From the NCBI GenBank assembly GCA_002633005.1, contig NMRA01000047.1, positions 707,326 to 771,325 of the forward strand: a stretch of DNA of 64,000 bases. Direction: 5' to 3'. Positions 12,601-20,390 of the stretch are shown piece by piece (the stretch's first letter is position 1; the number at the start of each line of letters is the position of its first letter). Both the position numbers and the translations under genes were made by a program. The notes below the pieces were generated by a model. It did not search any database. It worked only from the letters and a program-made list of their open reading frames with translations, and was not told the origin of the DNA. This stretch comes from Phoronis australis (lineage: Eukaryota > Phoronida > Phoronidae).

Positions 12601-15600
12601 TGGCGCCCAACATAGAGTTCTTAATCGTTAGCTACGGAATCATCACCGGTGAGCAGCAGTTCACAGTTAAGAGTCTAAATTATGTGCAGTTTAAAATCTG
12701 TCGCAGCATTTTCTTGGGGGAAACAATCAGAGGAAACACAACACAACACTTCTGGTTCCTGTATGTCATGTTCTTGGATGTTTCTGAGAGTGACTTTTGG
12801 TTAAAAGCTACGATGAAACTAGTTCAGTTCATTCCATGAAAAGTCGAGTTCAATGGAGCAGGTGATTCACCTTAGCTTCATACGCAATACCTGTACTCAA
12901 TTCACTTCGCCGCGGTCTCCGTCGGGTCAGCTGGCTGTTAATAATTTGATTGGTTCCCGATGAGAACTAGTTTACGCTGGCACTGGCAGTTATTAACACG
13001 AAGAATGTCTGCACTTGCTCGCATAAACAATATCCAAATTACGTGGAATGGCAGTGGATCAACCGTACGTATGCTACTGCGCACGCGTATACCGGAGATG
13101 ATCCCTTCCGCCTTGCCTCAGTTTGTGTTTAGAGGTGTAGTTGATACTGGAGCAACTGCTCTACCTTTCAAACCAGTGCCAAAGATGACCGCCTTGGCGT
13201 CAGCTTGGTCAGTGTCAGTCATGTTTACGCACATACACCTGATCAACTGTTCCGTGTCAGCTGCTCCGTGTCAACTGCTTCTCGTGCAAATGTAGTTTTA
13301 ACCGGTTGACCTGGCATAATCGAAGTGAATCCAGCGCGCCGATGTTATTCTAAACTGAAAGCGCTTGTCGTTGTTGCTTCTATTCTCTATAATACGTTGT
13401 CAGCTTCCTCGTAAACCTACAGTTTTACACAGGGAACAGTTGTCACTGTGCGAGTTTTCAGGTTTTGACTTACTCCACGTTAGTCGTATTTACGGACATT
13501 AGATTCCGAACTGGATCAGCATTAGTCATTTACACAAAGACTACCCATGCTTGCATGAACAATAGAGAACGTCCAAATAACGTGGAATATAGTACAGATT
13601 CTCGTGTTTATGCGCTATTGCGCAAGCGTAACAGAGATGGTCTCTTCCGCCTTGCCCCAGTTTGTGTTTAGACGTGCCATTGAAACTGGAGCAACTTTTT
13701 TAAAGTGATATATATTTATTGAAGAATACACAGAACATACAAAGAAATAATGACAAACCCAGAAATCGCGAAGCATTATTATGCGCCCACATATTTATAT
13801 GTGGACGCATTATGCCGTCATCTCTGTCCGTCCGTCCGTCCGTCCGTCCGTCCGTCCGTCCGTCCGTCCGGGCGGCGTCCGTCCGGCGTCCGGCGTCTGG
13901 CGTCCGGCGTCCGCGGCTCTATCTCCAAAACCCTTTGACATACGTTCATGAAATTTGGCACATATGTTCCATTCATGAATGGGACNTATCTGGGTTGTAA
14001 ACAATTCATAAATGAAGCTAATATACATAGAGGTATATACAATTAAGTATTATCTAATAAAAGTATACCAATACTTAGATATGCTATTAGAAATATATAA
14101 AAACAAAAATATGTACAGATTCATGTATGGAAATTAGATGCAACAATATTGATAAACGGTACATAAAAATTTACTGACATTGCTTAGGAGGAATTCATTG
14201 AGAACAAGGTCAAGGTTAGGACTACCATTCAATAATAATGTAACTCTAGTAGGGAAATTATTACAAGAATTGAGAGCGTTAACAATTGATTGGTTTTCAT
14301 TGAGTGTACGAAAGAGTGAATCTCTCAGGTATTCGATGAGGGGACATTTGAAGAAAATATGGGGATAAGATTGATGGTCACCACATTTACAGTTTGGAGA
14401 GACATTACTAAAGTTATGCATAAACTTGTCAGAGTTGAGGAAAAGACCACATCTTGATCTGTACAATACTATTTCGTTATCGTGGGGAAGGGAGAATTGA
14501 GTCAAGGGTGTTAAGTTATCAAAATTATGAAAAACAGTTCAAAAATTATTTTTATATTCGTAAAAGAGTTGCTTTCCTTAACAGAGACTGGAGAGAATTC
14601 CAGTTGTTGATGCACATCGTGACTGTAGACCTTCTGAATGCCTGACTAAATGACGGAGGAATTGCATATGGGGTGGGGGATCTCAAATCACTACGATGGC
14701 CTTGTCTAGTGTATAGATCAAATATTTTTTGACAGAGACGTTGTTGACATTGTTTATTACTTTGAAAGTAAATGTGGTCACGTGGAGCAACTGATCGAGT
14801 GCAGCTTGCTCTACCTTCCAAACGGATGTCAAACATGGCTGCAGCGATGCCCACTTGATCCGTGTCAGTCATGATTTCACAAACACACTCACTTGCACCC
14901 GATCAGTTGTTCCGTGATAGTTGCTCAGTGACAACTGTTTCCCGTGTAAATGTGGCTTTAGTGCAGCGGTCTCGGCAAAGTACCGCACATTCACTCGGAT
15001 AACGCGAAAAAAGAACTTCGGTAACACCACCGTCACCCTACATTTTAACTTTTTACCCATTTTATGAGAGTGTCTTATTACGCTGACTAGTTTGTCTCCT
15101 TTTCTGCGGAAGCCCGCAAGTTAAAGCTGGATGTGAAGGTTGTTGCACGTTATGTAATATAACAATGGCCTCCACCCTTAACCGAAAAATTTAGCAAAAT
15201 GCGATCACGCAAGTCTTTTGATGTCGTAGATGTGTGTTATTTATCGCCAATGATGAGAAATCTCTTCTAGGGTGCGGGGCCTAGTTTTATTTGAAATCGA
15301 ACTCGAAAAAATCTTTGACATTTACCATTTTCTTGGAGTACGAACTCGAGATAATTACCTGTTATTCAGTGCTTGAGTGTACTATGGCAATCGAGAGTGT
15401 AGTTCAAATTTGCACTTGATGACCCCTAGATTCGAGCAGCAAACGCGAGTAAAATCTCGGAAACTTGTACCTTTATCACTGGGGTCATCAAGTGCAAAAT
15501 AAGACAACACAAGTACCCAAGTGTACCAAGCACAGAGTGCCGGAAACTTATCTTGCGTTCGTGCGAAAATGGAACGGAAAACGTTAAAAATAGTTTCGAG

Positions 15601-18600
15601 TTCGATATTTATAGACCGAGGTCTCAGGGGTTGCATTTGTAATTTTTGTTTTTTCCAAATAATGAAGATTCTAAGGTGTTGCGTCATGTTGCATTTTTTA
15701 TCTTTTCCTTGCAATAGTTGTTTCTAAATAGAATATGTAAACTTTGTAGTCAATTTTCAAGAACAATAAAATACATTTTGATACTGTCAATTTGACACCG
15801 CTTAATCGGTTATGGTTCGGGTTTATTTAAAACTTAACTGTGCCTGCTTCATATTTCTACAAAATAAAAACGCCTCCAGAGGAAATCACCTGGTCTTTCA
15901 GACTTTGTTACAGTTATCTTAAGTAGACCGTTTCCTTATTTTCTACAAAGCAAATTTCCTGGTAACTTCTAAATTATCCTCCCGATTTTTCAACGGCAAC
16001 GGCATTTTTCAAAATTATGTGCTCGGTGTTTTTTTTTTCTTTTATTGCTTAATGCCGTTACTTTATTATATATTGCTGAAATGCACTCACTAGAAGTAAA
16101 CGATAAGACTGCTCGTCTTGGCTTTATTAGGATTACTGACTTCGCCCTGGAATAAGTCAAGTTAATAGTGGCGAATCTCCACTTCGACAAGAGCAGACAA
16201 TGAACTCCATTCGGTCAATCGTTTTGTTGTGTATAATTAGACACGTTTTAATTCCCAGAAAAGCCATTACCAAGGGTCTGTTTCATAAAAAGCGACTTTT
16301 AATAGGACTTTAGTCAGAAATTTGATCTTGTAAGATATGTGTTAATTCATTAGGTTCCTGGTAAGGAAAAATATTAAAAATCAAGTTAACGAGATGGTAT
16401 AAGAACAAATAATATGTACAATTAAAACGTTAACTAGAACTTAGAGACAAATGAGTAAAAGATCACACGTATCCAAATCATCAAATATTACTCAGGTACG
16501 TGGACTTGAAAGTAAAGTGTTAATAAAATTTCTTTGACTGACGTCAATGTCGAGTTTGTTCCATAGGGCACCAGAGTAGAAAAATTGTGTTTACCAAAAT
16601 TAGTTCCGATTTTAAGAATATATATGTTGCCACTGTCACTAAGTCTTGTGTTTTTGTTATGAACCTGGTTTTCTAATTTTATTTTGTGACGAAGATAGCT
16701 CGGGCGCCATGAACACACTTGGACACACAAGATAATCTCTACGGGCGTCCATTAACAGCCAACCTAAAGTGAAGTGCACTTTTGTATATTTATTTGCCTG
16801 CAAAATAGACCTTGCAGCCCTATTTTGCAATTTTTGTAAACTGGATCTGGACGATTATTACAAGATGCCCATACACATGGACGGCGCACCATAGGGGGCT
16901 GGGGGGCTATAACCCCCACTTTTTTCAGTGCTGCACCGTCCATGGTCTATGGGCGGTGCACCACAAGGGGGGGGGGGCTGACAGGCTACAGCCCCACACT
17001 TTTTCAGTGCTGCTCCGCCCATGATATACAACATCACAATATTGGGAACGTGGAAAAACTAAGGCTTTGTACAATAGATTTAAAGAGTTTAGATCCAAAA
17101 GCTTTCTCGATCTTTTAAGGAGTCCAATTTTCTGAGACACGAAATAGGCATGTAATTACCACAGTTCGCTCACCCTTTAAAGAACGGAGACATTTAAACT
17201 TGCACTAAGTAATGATAGATTGAAAGTAAAAGCCAAAGGCTTAGCAATTTGAGGTGTCGCAAACCTGGGGAGCCTGCTCTTATCAACAGCTTTCCCAGAA
17301 GAGATTTCCTTAAGAAGTTTCAGGACAAAATGAGCTGAACAATAAACCTGAAGATGGCGCAGTCTCCAGGTTTATTGATATTTCATCACGTTCTGTCCTG
17401 AAATTTCATCAGAAAATTCCTTGTAGGAAAGCCGTTGGTGTTATGCTCCACACAACTATTTCTGAAAATAATTAAATCTCGCATGAGCTTAAGTGCAGTC
17501 TCTACGAACACCTAGATACTATCATTTAGTTTTAGACTTTGATGCGTTCAGAATAACTTGGCAATTTTGAAGTGGGAGCCAAAGACCTAATTTCTGTCTT
17601 AAATGTTCAAACTTTTCATGGAACAGACCGTGGTACTCATAATGAAGAATATTTTGTGTACATTTTGAGGCACCATGTGAAACGAATGCCCGGTTCTGAC
17701 ACTGGTGGATTTACTTTATTTTCAACACACTGTAACCGTAAAATGACATTCAAATATCATGCATTGTCAAAACTGGCATTCTGCTCTAAACATTCATTGG
17801 CTGAAGATTATTCACTAATTTCCCTGTTGTCGCTATTATAATAGCGAGCGGTGGGTAAATTTGTGCTATGTTTTGTTTTCTCCACAGACCTTTAGTAACT
17901 CCAGCCCAACTACCTATCAGTTCCCCCAAAATTATGAGGACATAATGAGATTTTTCTGGTAGATATGTGCGAGTAGTATTTTAATTTAGCATAATGAAAG
18001 ATAACTGTTGTTGCTGTGTTTGCTGAATAGCTTCGTTCATTATGGTCACGCTTGGCTTAATGTGAACCAGCTATTGAACTATCTTTCTTTGTTGTAGGAC
18101 TTGGATATGGCATCCTTTACGTACCAATCAGTGTTGCTGTTGCGTCTTACTTCACGTCGAAGCGCAACATCGCCATGGGACTGGCAGCGGCTGGAGGTGG
18201 ATGTGGTAGTTTGATTTTCCCGCCAATTCTACGTGCTTTGGTGAATTTTTACGATTGGAACGGGTGTCTCCTAATATGTGGTGGCTTGTCGTTAAACGTG
18301 TGCGCGTGCGGACTTCTTTTTCGACCACTTTCGCAACAGAAAGAACAGCCCAAGGCGGACAAAAATAAAGAAATAGAAGAGGCACGTGAAACTGTAAGGC
18401 AGAGGACCCACAAGATGTTTCTTAATATATTTCGAATGTTCCGTTATCCTAGCTATTTGATTTTGTGGTTAAACAACCTATTGTATATTTTCGGCGTTTC
18501 CGTCGTATACGTCCATCTTGCCACTCTAGCTAAAGTAAACGCCGGTCTGTCTGAGGACACTGCCGCCATGCTGTATTCTGTTCTGGGAGTGTCTCTGGTG

Positions 18601-20355
18601 GTTGCTAAGCTTATCCAAGGCTTCCTTGCTCACAAGATAAATGAATACGTTCTCTACTGCATCTCTTTCACTGTCGGCGGTGTTGCAACTTTACTTGTGC
18701 CTCTGATGACGTCTTTTGCCGCTATGGTTGCATACTGCCTCGTTTTCGGTGTTGGAGTCGCTGCCCATGGAGGAGCTCTCATTCCGGGCATGTTGGTTCG
18801 CATGATGGGATTGGAAAAACTGTCGTTGGCGTACGGAGCGTTGTTTATTCCTGCTGGGATTGGTCAGATGTTCGGAGGACCAGTGGCTGGTGAGTTTGTT
18901 TTTAATGCATTACGAATGAGGTTTATAATACACGCCGTGATCGTCTGGACACGTAACCCGTCTTTAAATAATTATTTACAGACACATTCTACCCTTGGAA
19001 CACAAGGTTGCCCAGACAGATTTTATTAATTTGGGATTGCGAGTTCTTATTCAGGAAACCTAAATAGGACAGAGGATTATTATGCTATAAACCTGGTATA
19101 CTTTGAAACAACTGTGAATTAGCACATTCCAAATTTCTTTGAAGCCGTCGTTTGAAAAAACTGCAAGAAGAGCTAGCACACGTGAGTAGTATTGGTTTGA
19201 CATACATCATTAACCTTTTTCGTTGAATTTATTGAGGTCTGACTTCCTAACATCTGTGCTGCGTGGAACTGCTTCTCGGCACTTCCATAAGTCGGTTCTT
19301 TCTGATTTCCATTTGCTGCCAAGTTCACATGATCACTTTGCAAGACCACTTCCCTTACGCATCTTAAGTATTCTTGCGATTATGTCTTTCAAATTCCCGG
19401 GGTTGAGCACTGGTATGAGTTTGAATGTTTGAAGTAGCGATTAGCGCACTTGAATTAAATGGTTGCCTTCAAAGAATAAGTGCTTGACATCTGAAATCCG
19501 CGTTATAGATGATGCATTTCGCCTTGTTTGGCTACCTAAAAAAGGAAAGTCGAATTAGACCTTTCACTGTCATAAAATGAGTTTGTAATATACCTTTCCG
19601 TGATGGATTCCATTTTCGTTGCTGAAATCACCAAGACTCAAGAAAACGCTTACGAGCTCATCGGGGTTGCCCAACTTTAAAATTTGCGGATTCGTAAATG
19701 GCGCTTGTGCCCTTTGCCTGTGACTTGAGTTGCCGGCTCATTCGGCAATACTCAAGTTCAGGATCGATTGAGCATGGTAGTGTTTTTAAAGCCCAGAAAG
19801 TTTCGGTTAAGAATTCAACGTTTCCTAGTAAAACCATATTCTAGTTCTCACATTTTGTAATATGCTTTCGAGTACATTTTTGGGGTCCTGTGTATACGTC
19901 GCTATGCTCAATTGAAAGCTTGTTGCTGCGTTGTGTAACATGTCAGATTTTTCCCAATCAGGGTAATGGTTGTTTTCCAGGGCGTGGCCACTACAGGCTT
20001 GCGAGACTACCCGGCAATCCATGTTTGCGCGAGACACATTATTGTCGTCTTCTTCTATTCTAGGCTGGTTGTTCGAGTCCACAAAGTCGTACGATGTGCC
20101 TTTTTACACTGCCGGCTCAGTAATGGTTTTCGCGGGCTTGATCATGATGATTCCTTGGAAATGTTTTCAAGACCACGTGGATGAATCCGAACCGGAGGAG
20201 GTGTCCAACCTAAAGAACATGTCCAGTCTTATGGACATTCGTGACTTAGGTAGTCTTCTGAGCGTCAACGGGGTGCAGTCCACTACTGGTCTCGCCGGCG
20301 TCACGAAGAAGAATTGCCTCGTCACCAACGGCGATATGCCTGACGGAGAATTCAG
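6438..20355 (+). CDS. Monocarboxylate transporter-like protein (SLC16/MCT family), 4 exons
   Basis: Exons 6438-6663, 12505-12648, 18098-18889 and 20064-20355 join in phase (each intron in phase 1) and give about 484 residues before a final donor-like site, close to usual MCT length. The protein is a 12-helix major-facilitator transporter of the plasma membrane. MCT signature 1 is present as N-G-G-F-G-W (residues 18-23) just before helix 1. Signature 2 (S-Y-F-x-x-K-R-x-x-A-x-G-L-A-x-A-G, about 140-156) lies around helix 5. A long polar loop after helix 6 is followed by helices 7-12, the last one in exon 4, then a cytosolic tail. The family carries lactate, pyruvate, ketone bodies, aromatic amino acids or other substrates, some with proton coupling. 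Two residues tied to proton/lactate coupling look changed (see findings), so I do not assign a substrate or subtype. The stop codon and any last exon were not found. Confidence 0.92.
6923..6957. repeat. (TATTG)n microsatellite
   Basis: Seven tandem TATTG units in intron 1 of the MCT-like gene. Confidence 0.95.
7484..8645. mobile_element. Long inverted repeat (arms about 280 bp), possible transposon
   Basis: 7484-7761 and 8355-8645 are inverted copies. The outer ends read AGGTGGCACTGAACAGTTA and TAACTGTTCAGTGCCACCTT, the inner ends TAGCCCTCAAACAAGCC and GGCTTGTTTGAGGGCTA. Read outward-in, both arms give a similar peptide (L-F-E-G-Y, S-N-A-Q, Q-Q-G, H-K-Y-K-Q-T), showing common origin. The 8025-8543 open frame overlaps the right arm. 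A MITE lies just inside the left arm. No transposase was found. Confidence 0.75.
7761..7915. mobile_element. MITE copy 1 (GTTCAGTAGACGCTAGGACCT family)
   Basis: Terminal inverted repeats CGTTCAGTAGACGCTAGGACCT and AGGTCCTAGCGTTACTGAACG flank a core with CACGGCAATATCTCACGTAA. The flanks CAGGCGTG and GGGAGGC are shared with copy 2, so they belong to the element. An extra ACGCTAGGACCT is duplicated at the left end. Confidence 0.85.
8925..9058. mobile_element. MITE copy 3 of the same family, degenerate
   Basis: It shares CACGTGCTCT, CACGGCAATATCTCGTGTAATCTCGCGAAGTTTTG and TCCTAGCATTACTAAAC (in pieces) with copies 1 and 2, but its left end is eroded. Confidence 0.7.
9099..9171. repeat. Long palindrome (about 36-bp arms, almost no spacer)
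   Basis: CCAAGTGTAACTTTTATTGA GTTATTTACTAAGGAC is followed directly by its reverse complement with one mismatch. It would form a strong hairpin or cruciform. Confidence 0.9.
9901..10043. mobile_element. MITE copy 2 of the same family
   Basis: A 143-bp copy almost identical to 7761-7915, with the same ends and core. It lies in intron 1 of the MCT-like gene. Three copies within about 2.3 kb suggest local re-insertion or duplication. Confidence 0.88.
10044..12504. other. Intron 1 of the MCT-like gene, remainder
   Basis: No gene recognised. An ACATGGCGGC (YY1-like) motif lies at about 11288-11297. Short open frames at 11307-11531, 11891-12196 and 12255-12452 show no protein signature. Confidence 0.4.
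12505..12648 (+). CDS. MCT-like gene, coding exon 2
   Basis: The acceptor at ...GCAG|GTCC completes a Cys codon and restores the usual helix 2 run G-x-P-x-S-x-x-L, followed by G-P-R-P-V, as in MCTs. The open frame upstream of the acceptor is intronic and reaches an in-frame TAG at 12450. The donor is CCG|GTGAGC. Intron 1 is about 5.8 kb. Confidence 0.88.
12960..13310 (+). repeat. Duplicated segment, copy A
   Basis: It shares order and sequence with 13494-13696 plus 14783-14975: CGTGGAAT, TCTTCCGCCTTGCC-like, CAGTTTGTGTTTAGA, CTGGAGCAACTG, GCTCTACCTTC, GTGTCAGTCATG, CCGTGTCA, CGTGCAAATGT. Copy A is uninterrupted and so shows the pre-insertion state of copy B. Confidence 0.85.
13697..14782 (-). 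mobile_element. 5'-truncated CR1/Jockey-like LINE with 10-bp target-site duplication
   Basis: It is bounded by the direct repeat TGGAGCAACT at 13687-13696 and 14783-14792, which occurs once at the equivalent place in copy A. On the minus strand it encodes the C-terminal part of a LINE ORF2: a C-I-N-N-W-N-S-L-Q-S-L segment, then C-K-C-G-x6-H-I-F-F-K-C-P, a zinc-knuckle-like motif typical of these elements, interrupted by a frame change near 14510-14550. The 3' end is at 13697, where the plus strand shows a T-run. The 13787-14000 repeat lies within it. Confidence 0.82.
13787..14000 (+). mobile_element. Truncated CACATATTTATATGTG-headed repeat with (CCGT)n
   Basis: It begins GCGCCCACATATTTATATGTGGACGC, then CATCTCTG, a (CCGT)n microsatellite (about 13826-13870), GGCGTCCGGCGTC iterations and CTATCTCCAAAACCC...ATGAAATTTGGCACATATGTTCC. 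It is nested in the LINE at 13697-14782. Same family as 20391-22860. Confidence 0.8.
15275..15630. mobile_element. MITE, GAACTCGA family, copy 1
   Basis: Ends GGGGCCTAGTTTTATTTGAAATCGAACTCGA and TCGAGTTCGATATTTATAGACCGAGGTCTC form an imperfect inverted pair. An internal TTGCACTTGATGACCCC/GGGGTCATCAAGTGCAA inverted repeat is also present. Related copies lie at 39830-40075 and 61935-62165. Confidence 0.65.
16488..17140 (-). pseudogene. CR1/Jockey-like LINE fragment (RT C-terminus), split by a small insertion
   Basis: Minus strand: I-G-L-L-K-R-S-R-K-L-L-D-x-N-S-L-x-L-L-Y-K-A-L-V then Y-C-D-V-V-Y (17120-17025), typical of the RT thumb region. After the insertion come L-Q-K-L-Q-N-R-A-A-R-S-I-L (about 16845-16800) and H-N-K-N-T-R with N-F-G-K-H-N-F (16690-16570). 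These motifs occur in this order in CR1/Jockey-type elements. Several frame changes; dead copy in intron 2 of the MCT-like gene. Confidence 0.8.
16877..17022. mobile_element. Two adjacent ~70-bp inverted-end units inside a LINE
   Basis: Unit 1 (16877-16943) has ends ATGGACGGCGCACC and GTGCTGCACCGTCCAT. Unit 2 (16949-17022) has ATGGGCGGTGCACC and GTGCTGCTCCGCCCAT. Both contain a G-run, GGCTA and CACTTTTTTCAGTG-like cores. They interrupt the LINE reading frame. Confidence 0.7.
17318..17408. repeat. Imperfect palindrome
   Basis: AGTTTCAGGACAAAATGAG...AATAAACCTG and CCAGGTTTATT...GTTCTGTCCTGAAATTT form a stem around GAAGATGGCGCAGTCT. Confidence 0.65.
17410..18097. other. Intron 2 of the MCT-like gene, 3' part
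   Basis: Nothing recognised. The 17572-17841 open frame shows no family signature. Confidence 0.4.
18098..18889 (+). CDS. MCT-like gene, coding exon 3 (helices 4-11)
   Basis: This 792-bp exon starts after TTGTAG and begins with the MCT-typical G-L-G-Y-G. It holds signature 2, helices 4-6, the K/E-rich central loop and helices 7-11, ending G-G-P-V-A at donor CTG|GTGAGT. In family members a single large exon commonly covers this part. Confidence 0.93.
19530..19680. mobile_element. Eroded copy of the CCCTGTTTAG-end MITE family
   Basis: It carries CGAATTAGACCTTTCACTGTCATAAAATGAGTTTGTAATATACCTTTCCGTGATGGATTCCATTTTCGTTG (in pieces), recognisable against 52220-52320 and 59270-59345. Confidence 0.6.
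20064..20355 (+). CDS. MCT-like gene, coding exon 4 (helix 12 and cytosolic tail)
   Basis: The acceptor TTCTAG|GC restores a Gly codon. The exon encodes helix 12 (from F-Y-T-A-G to M-I-P-W) and a roughly 65-residue hydrophilic tail. I place the donor at CAG|GTTGGT (20356). If it is not used, the frame stays open to 20626 through a repeat element and would add foreign residues. Confidence 0.75.
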
Positions 20356-20390
20356 GTTGGTCATTACATGCTTTTGTTGGTGTTTTTATG

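Larger units (their letters stand above)
13494..14975 (+). repeat. Duplicated segment, copy B, split by a LINE insertion
   Basis: 13494-13696 matches the left half of copy A and 14783-14975 the right half; the 1.09 kb between them is a retrotransposon insertion. Confidence 0.82.

Noticed and set aside
12477-12839. Translation starting at the ATG at 12477 as an independent gene
   Set aside because: It is MCT exon 2 with flanking intron; the true acceptor is at 12504/12505.
13719-14042. Overlapping Arg/Pro-rich open frames on both strands
   Set aside because: Products of the (CCGT)n microsatellite and GGCGTCC iterations.
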